A stretch of 7,140 nt of DNA from Comamonadaceae bacterium (GTDB lineage Bacteria; Pseudomonadota; Gammaproteobacteria; Burkholderiales; Burkholderiaceae_C), in the NCBI GenBank assembly GCA_947460065.1, contig CANHGF010000124.1, positions 1 through 7,140 on the forward strand, written 5' to 3'. Position 1 is the stretch's first letter. Each line of letters opens with the position of its first letter. This document shows, one piece after another, positions 1-6,025 of this stretch. Under the pieces are notes generated by a model. That model searched no databases, was not told the DNA's origin, and was given only the letters and a program-made list of their open reading frames with translations. The translations under genes and the position numbers were made by a program.

Positions 1-79
1 GTGGTGAAATTGGTAGACGCAGGGGACTCAAAATCCCCCGCCGCAAGGCGTGCCGGTTCGATTCCGGCCCCGGGCACCA
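1..79 (+). tRNA. tRNA-Leu (anticodon CAA), 5' end cut by window edge
   Basis: The cloverleaf can be traced directly. The anticodon stem is 22-26 paired with 34-38, and the loop CTCAAAA (27-33) places the anticodon CAA at 29-31, which reads UUG leucine codons. A long variable arm typical of class II tRNAs lies at 39-50 (CGCC/GGCG stem with a GCAA loop). The T stem is 52-56 with 64-68, around loop TTCGATT. The 3' acceptor strand CCCGGGC is at 69-75, followed by discriminator A and an encoded CCA at 77-79. The 5' acceptor strand should be GCCCGGG; only its last G is inside the window, so about six bases are missing. The D arm contains AAATTGGTAGA, as in other bacterial tRNA-Leu. No integrase or duplicated tRNA 3' end is seen nearby, so there is no sign that it serves as an attachment site here. 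Confidence 0.97.
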
Positions 80-84
80 CAGTC

Positions 85-124
85 AAAGCCGCACACATTC
101 AAAACGGTGCGGCTTTTGTGTTTT
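85..124 (+). terminator. Intrinsic terminator of the tRNA-Leu gene
   Basis: A perfect 10-bp inverted repeat, AAAGCCGCAC (85-94) and GTGCGGCTTT (107-116), encloses a 12-nt loop and is followed by the T-rich run TGTGTTTT (117-124). It begins six bases after the tRNA CCA end. This is the expected arrangement for Rho-independent termination of a tRNA transcript. It also means the downstream protease-like gene needs its own promoter. Confidence 0.85.
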
Positions 125-209
125 GAGCTCCAAGAGTCCCGCGTGCTTCCTTGTGGGACACACGATAGCGCAGGACGCGGGCAAAACGGCCGAATTCAAA
201 GCAGTGCCA

Positions 210-238
210 TTGACCGATGTGCTTGCAGGGTTTCACAT
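210..238 (+). promoter_or_regulatory. Possible sigma70-type promoter for the HtrA-like gene
   Basis: TTGACC (210-215) matches the -35 consensus at five of six positions. It lies 17 bases before TCACAT (233-238), a poor -10 match at three of six. Transcription would start near 245, leaving a leader of about 65 nt before the ATG at 312. The tRNA terminator upstream makes a promoter somewhere in 125-300 likely, but this particular site is only a consensus match. Confidence 0.3.
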
Positions 239-311
239 TCGGGCGCATTCTCTGGACATCCCAAACATCAGGCCGGCGGCTGCTGCAGAGCACTGCCCTG
301 GAGAAACAAGC

Positions 312-1385
312 ATGCCTTCCATCCTCGCTGTGAAAGATCGCCGCTATTGGCTCCTCAGCCTGGCGGCGCTGGTGTGCCTGAATGCAGGGCCGGTGCAGGC
401 GCAGGCGCCGGCCGGCCCGGATGCGGCTCAGGCGGCAGTGGCCGACGCGCTCAGTCGCGCCAGTGCAGCCGTTGTCGGCGTGCGGGTGACAGCTGCCGAC
501 GAGGCCCGGTCCACCGCCACCCTGGGCAAGGAAAGGGCGGGCTCGGGGGTGCTCATCGGTTCGGACGGACTGATCCTGACCATAGGCTATCTGATGCTGG
601 AGGCGCAGGACATTCGAATCGTCACCCAGGACAACAAGACCCTGCCGGCGGTGGCCGTCGGCTATGACCTGGCCACTGGCTTCGGCCTGATCCGCCCCCT
701 GCTGCCGCTGGCGGGCGTGGCCCCAGTCGAGCTGGGCAGCCAGGCCAGCGTACAGACCGGCGAGGCACTGATGGCGGCCGTGGGCTCGACCGATACCAAC
801 GTCGAGGCCGACGTCAGTCTGACCCGCCTGGTGAGCAAGCGGGCTTTTTCAGGCAGTTGGGAATACCACATCGACAGCGCCTTGTTCACCAGCCCGCCGG
901 TGATGGCCGGCAACGGCAACCACAGCGGCGCTGCCCTGTTCAACCAAAAAGGCGAGCTGCTGGGCATAGGTTCGCTGCTGGTGATGGACGCCATGGGCGA
1001 AAACCGCCGCATGCCGGGCAATATGTTCGTGCCGGTCGATCTGCTCAAGCCCATCCTGAGTGAAATGCAGAAGTCGGGCACCAGCCGCCTGAGCATCCGG
1101 CCCTGGTTAGGTCTGACCTCGGGCGAAAGCGGCGGACGGGTGCAGGTGCTGCGGGTCAGCGAGGACAGCCCGGCGCAAAAAGCCGGCCTCAAAGCCGGCG
1201 ATGTAGTGCTGGCAGTCGATGGCAACAAGGTCGCCTCGCTGGAGACTTTCTACAAAAAACTCTGGGACCGAGCCACCCCGCAAGAGCCCGTCAAGCTGAC
1301 GGTGCTGCAAGGCGCCGACGTCAACACCGTGGTGGTGCAGCCGCAAGACCGCATGGCCAATTTGCGCAAGGCCACCGGCATCTGA
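312..1385 (+). CDS. Secreted HtrA/DegP-like S1C protein with PDZ domain, probably proteolytically inactive
   Basis: The protein has 357 residues. The ATG at 312 is preceded by GGAGA (300-304) at a good distance and opens a signal peptide: RR at 10-11, a hydrophobic core at about 13-26, and a likely cut after PVQA (residue 30). An in-frame TTG at 123 would start inside the tRNA terminator and is less likely. A trypsin-like domain runs from about 40 to 260 and a PDZ domain from about 275 to 345 (RPWLGL, then SPAQKAGLKAGDVVLAVDG). Compared with DegP, the His motif TNxHV reads TIGYL, putting Tyr93 at the catalytic His position. The Asp motif D-x-x-x-D reads DLATG, putting Gly123 at the Asp position. 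Only the Ser of GNSGG survives, as NHSGA (Ser205). From memory, similar proteins with a TIGYL-type motif occur widely in proteobacteria, so the loss looks inherited rather than recent. A periplasmic binding or scaffold role is an inference. The gene converges with the epimerase gene, with 13 bp between stop codons. Confidence 0.9.
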   Translation: MPSILAVKDRRYWLLSLAALVCLNAGPVQAQAPAGPDAAQAAVADALSRASAAVVGVRVTAADEARSTATLGKERAGSGVLIGSDGLILTIGYLMLEAQDIRIVTQDNKTLPAVAVGYDLATGFGLIRPLLPLAGVAPVELGSQASVQTGEALMAAVGSTDTNVEADVSLTRLVSKRAFSGSWEYHIDSALFTSPPVMAGNGNHSGAALFNQKGELLGIGSLLVMDAMGENRRMPGNMFVPVDLLKPILSEMQKSGTSRLSIRPWLGLTSGESGGRVQVLRVSEDSPAQKAGLKAGDVVLAVDGNKVASLETFYKKLWDRATPQEPVKLTVLQGADVNTVVVQPQDRMANLRKATGI

Positions 1386-1415
1386 GCTTGAGCACCGCTC
1401 AGGCCGGGCTCAAGC
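1386..1415. terminator. Inverted repeat between convergent genes, possible bidirectional terminator
   Basis: GCTTGAGC (1386-1393) and GCTCAAGC (1408-1415) form a perfect 8-bp stem with a 14-nt loop. The repeat begins right after the stop codon of the HtrA-like gene and covers the last codons of the convergent epimerase gene. Neither side has a T tract, so a classical intrinsic terminator is not supported. The position between two convergent genes is the main argument for a role in termination or 3'-end protection. Confidence 0.3.
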
Positions 1416-2352
1416 CCTCGACCACCGTCGGGTAGTGCAGACGTAGCCGCAGCTCCTGCAGCAAGCGCCGGTTATCCAGCCGGCGCGACTCGCTCATAAA
1501 GCTCAGCACCATCAGCGGCAGCTGCTCAGAGGCGCCTTCGCGCGCGATGCGCTGCGGGCGTGGCAGGCCATACAGGTCGGCCGCCAGATCAAAGTAGTCG
1601 CCCATCTTCAATTCGGTCTGGTCGCAGACATTCGTCACCCGCTGCGGCCGGCCACGCCAAAGAGCGGCAATGCAGGCCCGCGCCAGATCGTCAGCGTGAA
1701 TGTGGTTGGTGTAGACATCGTCTTGCTCGCGCAGCACGGGTGTGCCTTTGAGCAGCCGGCCCCTGGGCGTGCCGCCTTCCCGGTTGGGCGCATAGATGCC
1801 AGGAATGCGCAAAATATGGGCCGGCACGCCTGCGTGGCGACCGTAAAACCGGACCTGAGCTTCGGCATCCACCCGCCGCTGGGCCCTGGGGGTGTGGGCG
1901 GCGAGCGTCCGGGTCTCGTCGATGCGCGCGCCGCCGCAATCACCGTAGACGCCGCTGGTGGAGCCGTACACCAGTGCCTGCGGCGCCGGCCGCAGGCTCA
2001 GGGCGCGCATGAGCGCCCGGGTTCGCGGGTCGAGCCGCCAATCGGCCAGGCCCTCCTGCGGCGGTGGAGCCAGGTGCAGCACCCGTGTGCCCAGGCCAGC
2101 TAAGCGGCTCAAGGTCCTCGGTTTATCCAAATTACCCACCAGGGGCGTGAGGCCCAGGCGGCGCAGCGCGGGCAGGCGCTCGGGCGAGGAGGTCAGGGCC
2201 AGGACCTGCAGGCGCTTGGGCAAGAGCTGGGCCACCCGCTGGCCGACATCGCCGCAGCCGACGATCAACACCCGCTGACGGCGAAAGCGCGCTGGCAGCG
2301 CGCCGGGGCGAGCTGCATGGAGGTTGACGGGGCTAGCGGCAAAGGAGGGCAA
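1399..2352 (-). CDS. NAD(P)-binding atypical SDR / NAD-dependent epimerase-like protein (YeeZ type)
   Basis: The protein has 317 residues if started at the TTG (2350-2352). An in-frame stop lies just upstream (TAA, plus positions 2362-2364) and there is no ATG or clear ribosome binding site. An in-frame GTG at 2269-2271 (codon 28) is an alternative but leaves no residues before the first Rossmann strand. The nucleotide-binding motif VLIVGCGDVG carries GxGxxG at residues 32-37. The later strand motif VYGSTSGVYGD (128-138) is characteristic of extended/atypical SDRs. The YxxxK catalytic pair is not seen where expected; that stretch reads TPRAQRRVDAEAQ. NHIHADDLARA and VTNVCD further on also fit the epimerase fold. 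It probably binds a dinucleotide in the cytoplasm; substrate and reaction are unknown. It is transcribed divergently from the ferredoxin reductase gene across a 70-bp spacer. Confidence 0.88.
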   Translation of the reverse strand: MPSFAASPVNLHAARPGALPARFRRQRVLIVGCGDVGQRVAQLLPKRLQVLALTSSPERLPALRRLGLTPLVGNLDKPRTLSRLAGLGTRVLHLAPPPQEGLADWRLDPRTRALMRALSLRPAPQALVYGSTSGVYGDCGGARIDETRTLAAHTPRAQRRVDAEAQVRFYGRHAGVPAHILRIPGIYAPNREGGTPRGRLLKGTPVLREQDDVYTNHIHADDLARACIAALWRGRPQRVTNVCDQTELKMGDYFDLAADLYGLPRPQRIAREGASEQLPLMVLSFMSESRRLDNRRLLQELRLRLHYPTVVEGLSPA

Positions 2353-2422
2353 AATCGTGGGTTAGGCCGGCGCTTTGGACGCAAGGCCATTTGTGTTGAA
2401 GCAAAAGCCCAAGGATACCAAG

Positions 2423-3460
2423 ATGAGTTTTAACGTGAAGGTCGAGCCCAGTGGACGCACATTCAGCACCCAGGATGGCGAGACCGTGCTTGCCGCCGCC
2501 ATCCGTCAGGGCATAGGCCTGCCCTACGGCTGCAAGGACGGCGCCTGCGGCTCCTGCAAGTGCAAAAAGCTCGAGGGCCAGGTGAGCCATGGGCCGCACC
2601 AGTCCAAGGCGCTGTCTGAGCAGGAAGAAGCCCAGGGTTTGATGCTGGCCTGCTGCGCGGTGCCGCACAGCGACTTGGTGATCGAGTCGCGCCAGGTCGG
2701 CGAGGAAGGCGCTTTTGCGGTGCGCAAGATGCCGGCGCGGGTCAATGGCCTCAAGCGCGCCTCGCACGATGTGATGATCATCGGGCTGCAGCTGCCGGCC
2801 AACGAGGTCTTCAAGTACCACGCGGGGCAGTATGTGGAATTCCTCCTGCGCGATGGTGACCGACGCAGCTACTCCATGGCCAATGCGCCGCACACCCAGG
2901 CCCAGTCGCCGGCCATCGAGCTGCACCTGCGCCACATGCCTGGCGGCAAGTTCACCGACACGGTGTTTTCGACAATGAAGGAGAAAGACATCCTGCGCAT
3001 CGAAGGCCCCTACGGCAGCTTCTACCTGCGCGAAACCAGCCCCAAGCCCATGGTCTTACTGGCATCGGGCACCGGCTTTGCGCCGATCAAGGCCCTGATC
3101 GAGCATATGCAGTTCAAGAACATCACGCGCCCGGCTGTGCTGTACTGGGGCGGCCGGCGGCCAGCCGACCTGTATATGAACGACTGGATCGAAGCGCGCT
3201 GCCGCGAGATGCCCCATCTGCGATATGTGCCGGTAGTCTCCGACGCCCTGCCTGAAGACCAATGGCAAGGCCGCACCGGCTTTGTGCACCGGGCCGTACT
3301 GCAAGACCTGCCGGACCTCTCAGGCCACCAGGTCTACGCCTGCGGTGCGCCCATCGTGGTTGATTCGGCCCGCGCCGACTTCAGCGCCAGCGCCGGTCTG
3401 CCCGAAGAAGAGTTTTTCGCTGACTCATTCACCACCGAGGCCGACAAGGCCCGCGCCTGA
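2423..3460 (+). CDS. 2Fe-2S ferredoxin-FAD/NAD(P)H reductase, AscD/'CDP-6-deoxy-glucoseen reductase'-like
   Basis: The protein has 345 residues and is soluble. The ATG at 2423 has AAGGA (2411-2415) seven bases upstream; an in-frame TTG at 2375 would add 16 residues before the domain start and is not preferred. Residues 1-90 form a plant-type ferredoxin with cluster ligands Cys37, Cys42 and Cys45 (CKDGACGSC) and Cys77 (LACCAVPHSD). Residues from about 100 form a ferredoxin-NADP reductase module. Its FAD motif is RSYS (148-151), its nucleotide motif is LLASGTGFAP (212-221, GTG at 216-218), and YACGAP near the C-terminus completes the NAD(P)H site. The product would carry electrons from NAD(P)H through FAD to the cluster and on to an oxygenase or other acceptor. 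Databases often name this family after 3,6-dideoxysugar synthesis, but no sugar gene is present here, so that name is doubtful. It is probably cotranscribed with the Bug receptor gene, 24 bp downstream. Confidence 0.92.
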   Translation: MSFNVKVEPSGRTFSTQDGETVLAAAIRQGIGLPYGCKDGACGSCKCKKLEGQVSHGPHQSKALSEQEEAQGLMLACCAVPHSDLVIESRQVGEEGAFAVRKMPARVNGLKRASHDVMIIGLQLPANEVFKYHAGQYVEFLLRDGDRRSYSMANAPHTQAQSPAIELHLRHMPGGKFTDTVFSTMKEKDILRIEGPYGSFYLRETSPKPMVLLASGTGFAPIKALIEHMQFKNITRPAVLYWGGRRPADLYMNDWIEARCREMPHLRYVPVVSDALPEDQWQGRTGFVHRAVLQDLPDLSGHQVYACGAPIVVDSARADFSASAGLPEEEFFADSFTTEADKARA

Positions 3461-3484
3461 CCGCAGTCCCTGGAGGAGACAACC

Positions 3485-4465
3485 ATGACACCAGCCTATG
3501 CACCCCGGCGCCGCAGCCTGCTCGCCGCCGCCCTGGCCGCACCCGCCACCCTCACAGCTTGGGCACAGGGCAAGCCGCTGCGCATCATCGTGCCCTATGC
3601 CCCGGGTGGGCCAATCGACGTCACAGCACGGCTCTTGGCCGAGCGGGTCCAAGCCAGCCTGGGTACGGTCATCATTGAAAACAAGCCTGGCGGCGGCGGC
3701 AACATCGGTGCTGACCTGGTGGCCAAGGCGGCGCCCGACGGCTTGACCATAGGCATTGCAGCGGTGGCCACCCATGCCATCAACCCCTGGCTGTACAACA
3801 AGATGCCCTACAACGCGGCAAGCGACTTCACGCCCATCACGCAAATGCTGCGGGTGCCCAATGTACTGGTGATGAATGCCGACACCGCTCAAAGGCTCAA
3901 GATCAACAGCCTGGGCGATCTGATCGCCTATGCCAGAGCCAACCCGGGCCGGCTCAACTACGGCAGCGGCGGCAATGGCAGCGCAGGCCATCTGGCCGGC
4001 GAGATGTTCAAGAAGGCGGCCGGCCTGTTCATCGTGCACATTCCCTACAACGGCGGCAACCCGGCCCAGCTGGCCCTGCTCAGCGGCCAGGTCGATTTCA
4101 ACTTCGACAACCTGGCCACCGCTTCAAGCAACATCAAGGCCGGAAAACTCAAGGCCCTGGCAGTCACCACAGCGCAGCGCAGCAGCCTCATGCCCGAAGT
4201 GCCTTCGGTGGCCGAAACGCTCAAGGGCTTCGAGGTCGATACCTGGTGGGGCCTGGTCGGCCCGGCCAAACTGCCACCGGAAATCTCCGCCCGGTTGCAC
4301 CAGGCCTTTGCCGGCGCGCTGCAGCAGCCCGAGGTCAAGGCGCGCTTTGCCCAGCTCATGGCCGAGCCGGTGGGCAACAGCCCCGAGCAGTTCGGTGCCT
4401 TCATGAAGCAGGAGCTGTCCAAGTACGAGGCGGTGGTCAAGGCCTCGGGCGCCAAGGTGGACTGA
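3485..4465 (+). CDS. Bug/TctC-family periplasmic solute-binding receptor
   Basis: The protein has 326 residues, the usual length for the family. The start ATG follows a strong ribosome binding site, GGAGGAGA, from 3472. The N-terminus has three arginines (RRRSLL, 8-13), a hydrophobic stretch and a likely cleavage site AWA/Q at 27-28. The arginines could make it a Tat substrate, though the full SRRxFLK consensus is absent. Family motifs are clear: RIIVPYAPGGPIDVTAR, the ENKPGGGGNIGADLVAKA loop, PDGLTIGI and an FTPITQ segment. Bug proteins bind small carboxylates or other organic acids in the periplasm, some passing them to TctAB-type transporters. No TctA or TctB gene is in the window, which is common for the many orphan Bug receptors of Burkholderiales. 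The ligand cannot be predicted. It follows the reductase gene by 24 bp, and the cupin gene converges on it with 26 bp between stop codons. Confidence 0.95.
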   Translation: MTPAYAPRRRSLLAAALAAPATLTAWAQGKPLRIIVPYAPGGPIDVTARLLAERVQASLGTVIIENKPGGGGNIGADLVAKAAPDGLTIGIAAVATHAINPWLYNKMPYNAASDFTPITQMLRVPNVLVMNADTAQRLKINSLGDLIAYARANPGRLNYGSGGNGSAGHLAGEMFKKAAGLFIVHIPYNGGNPAQLALLSGQVDFNFDNLATASSNIKAGKLKALAVTTAQRSSLMPEVPSVAETLKGFEVDTWWGLVGPAKLPPEISARLHQAFAGALQQPEVKARFAQLMAEPVGNSPEQFGAFMKQELSKYEAVVKASGAKVD

Positions 4466-4491
4466 GAGATCAGCCAGGACCGGCGCCAGGC

Positions 4492-4878
4492 TCAAACATC
4501 CTTGACGAACAGGGTCACCAGCGGCTCATCGCCCACCTGCCGGCTCCAGTGACCGTGCACGGCGGGGTCAAAGGTGGCGCCCGCTGGCAGCACGTCGGCC
4601 GAATAGAAATGCTCGCCCGGCTTGAAGGTGCGGCTGTGCCCGCCTTGCAGGCCGATTTCCATCTGCCCGCCCAGAATGAACACCCATTGCGGCTTTTCGG
4701 TGCAGTGAAACTGGCTGCGAAAGCCAACCGGGCTGTGGCGCAGTTGGTAGCCGGCCGAGGGCGTCACGGGCGACAAGCGCGAGGCCGGCGTGCCCTCACT
4801 CAGGGCGAGAACACGCTCGCCAAAGCGGGCGCGGCCGTCGGTGTCGGTGTAGAGAACGGTTTGGGTGAATTCGAGCAT
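4492..4878 (-). CDS. Small single-domain cupin protein
   Basis: The protein has 128 residues. The ATG at 4876-4878 has GGAGA four bases upstream on the minus strand (plus 4883-4887). There is no signal peptide or membrane segment, so it should be cytoplasmic. A cupin beta-barrel is indicated by the strand-turn segment FHCTEKPQWVFILGGQMEI (57-75), a FKPGEHF turn (85-91) and a second motif VLPAGATF...HGHW (96-111). In cupin motif 1 only His58 is in place: the second His position is Thr60 and the usual Glu is Gln64. Motif 2 keeps His108 and/or His110. Metal binding is therefore uncertain. Small cupins of this sort are often of unknown function, acting as small-molecule binding proteins or minor enzymes. 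It is divergent from the SUMF1-like gene; I found no convincing promoter or operator in the 166-bp spacer. Confidence 0.85.
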   Translation of the reverse strand: MLEFTQTVLYTDTDGRARFGERVLALSEGTPASRLSPVTPSAGYQLRHSPVGFRSQFHCTEKPQWVFILGGQMEIGLQGGHSRTFKPGEHFYSADVLPAGATFDPAVHGHWSRQVGDEPLVTLFVKDV

Positions 4879-5044
4879 GGCATCTCCGCTGTGGTTTTTT
4901 TAGGGATTGTCGCCCGCGGCCGGCGCTGCCCCAGACCCGAAACACAGGGCTGGCGTTCCCCTTCAGCAAAGCGGGGCAAGAGCGAGAGCGGCGGCCATCG
5001 TATGACGCCCAGCGTAAAAATTCAGGTCTACCAAGACATACGCC

Positions 5045-5794
5045 ATGACACACCGCCCTCTCGCCCACCTCCCACTGGCCGCCGCCCTCGCGCTGTGCCT
5101 GGCCGCGCCCCCGTCCCATGCCGCTGAGATGCAGCCGATCAGCCATTTCGAGATCGACCGCACCGAGGTCACCATCGGGCAGTTCCGGCGCTTTGTGCAG
5201 GCCACCGGCACGGTGACGCAGGCCGAGCGGGTCGGTGGGGGCAGCACCTTTGAGGCGGGCTGGGAGCAGCGGCGCGGCTGGCTATGGCATTCTCCCTATG
5301 GCAAGCCAGGGGCCGAGGACGAGCCGGCGGCGCATGTGAGCCATGGCGAGGCACAGGCGTTTTGCCGCTGGGCAGGCAAGCGCCTGCCCAGCGATGCCGA
5401 ATGGGGCGAAGCGGCCTACACCGAGCGGCGCAGCCAGCCGCCAGCCGGTTTTGTGCGGGGCAAGACCTACTCTTACCCCACCGGCGACAGCCCGCGCGGG
5501 GCCAACTGCCTGGGCGACTGCGGCCCAGTCAACCCGGTCTCGCACGCGATTACCTCGCGCGGCCGTGGCCATGCTTTGGCTGGAAGCACGGCGCCAGGCG
5601 TCAACGGCCTGTTTGAAATGGGCGGCAATCTGTGGGAGTGGGTGAACAGCGGGTCGGGCAACGAGCAGCGCACCCGCGGTGGCTCCTGGTGGTACGGCGC
5701 CGGTCCCATGCAAGACGGGCATGTGCAGAGCAAGCCCGCCGATACCGCGGTGATCTACATCGGCTTTCGCTGCGCGCGCGATCTCAAGCGCTGA
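5045..5794 (+). CDS. Secreted SUMF1/formylglycine-generating-enzyme-fold protein without the catalytic cysteines
   Basis: The protein has 249 residues. A typical Sec signal peptide (hydrophobic PLAAALALCLAAPP, cut near SHA/AEM at 26-28) points to the periplasm. The rest is one FGE-sulfatase domain: FEIDRTEVTIGQFRRFV, then HVSHGEAQAFCRWAGKRLPS with DAEWGEAA, the GLFEMGGNLWEWV signature, and an RGGSWW...GFRCAR ending. In true formylglycine-generating enzymes the C-terminal segment carries two active-site cysteines. Aligned by eye on RGGS and GFRCA, those positions are Tyr217 and Met222, so cysteine-to-formylglycine chemistry is not expected. Three cysteines (CLGDC and GFRC) could form disulfides or hold structure. 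No sulfatase is nearby. The ribosome binding site is weak (AGG about 20 bases upstream), yet the fit of the signal peptide supports this start. A PvdO-like or purely structural role is possible; its function is unknown. Confidence 0.88.
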   Translation: MTHRPLAHLPLAAALALCLAAPPSHAAEMQPISHFEIDRTEVTIGQFRRFVQATGTVTQAERVGGGSTFEAGWEQRRGWLWHSPYGKPGAEDEPAAHVSHGEAQAFCRWAGKRLPSDAEWGEAAYTERRSQPPAGFVRGKTYSYPTGDSPRGANCLGDCGPVNPVSHAITSRGRGHALAGSTAPGVNGLFEMGGNLWEWVNSGSGNEQRTRGGSWWYGAGPMQDGHVQSKPADTAVIYIGFRCARDLKR

Positions 5795-5810
5795 GGGCGG
5801 TCCGGCGGCC

Positions 5811-5903
5811 CCATCGCGCCGAGGCGGCGCTCCCACCCACCGACTCGTCCCAGGCCGTGGGAATGGGTGTGGGAGCCGCGCCCTCGCGGCGAAGCGGCGA
5901 TGG
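5811..5903. repeat. Pair of inverted REP-like hairpins (BIME-like element)
   Basis: The left unit holds a perfect hairpin GCGCCG-AGG-CGGCGC (5816-5830) followed by TCCCACCCA. The right unit, in opposite orientation, holds GCCGCG-CCCT-CGCGGC (5875-5890), preceded by TGGGTGTGGGA. The outer ends also match in inverted form: CCATCGC (5811-5817) and GCGATGG (5897-5903). In the centre TCCCA-GGCCG-TGGGA (5848-5862) makes a third small hairpin. The two main hairpins keep perfect stems although their sequences differ, as expected for paired REP units. It starts 16 bp after the stop of the SUMF1-like gene. Such elements are known in other proteobacteria as RAYT-mobilised repeats that can stabilise mRNA 3' ends or bind gyrase; no RAYT transposase is in this window. 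Confidence 0.7.
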
Positions 5904-5963
5904 ATCACACGCCGAACGGCAGATCGGCTCAGACGCCAAACCCGCGCCGGGGAATACCCTTGA

Positions 5964-5992
5964 TTGACCGCAAACACCAAGCCTCCTAAGCT
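5964..5992 (+). promoter_or_regulatory. Possible sigma70-type promoter of the iorAB-like operon
   Basis: TTGACC (5964-5969) matches the -35 consensus at five of six positions and stands exactly 17 bases before TAAGCT (5987-5992), a -10 match at three of six. Transcription would begin near 6000, giving a short leader of about 25 nt before the ATG at 6026, with the ribosome binding site at 6011-6018. A small inverted repeat CAAGC/GCTTG (5978-5982 and 5990-5994) overlaps the -10 region and could be an operator, though five base pairs is little evidence. Confidence 0.35.
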
Positions 5993-6025
5993 TGTTCGCT
6001 TGTCATCCTCAAGAGGAACCCTCGC

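Noticed and set aside
1..311. tRNA-Leu as integration site of a genomic island
   Set aside because: No integrase, no direct repeat of the tRNA 3' end within the window, and the downstream genes look like ordinary chromosomal genes.
123..311. N-terminal extension of the HtrA-like protein from a TTG at 123
   Set aside because: It would begin at the end of the tRNA terminator without a ribosome binding site, and would bury the clear signal peptide that begins at 312.
4466..4491. Terminator between the convergent Bug and cupin genes
   Set aside because: The 26-bp gap has no stable inverted repeat and no T tract on either strand.
4879..5044. Divergent promoter or operator between the cupin and SUMF1-like genes
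   Set aside because: Only weak hexamer matches and a four-base inverted repeat (GTCT-ACCA-AGAC) were found; a promoter must exist but none can be placed with confidence.
4246..5127. Plus-strand frame of 293 codons across the end of the Bug gene, the cupin gene and the spacer
   Set aside because: The translation has no family features and lies antisense or out of frame to two well-supported genes.
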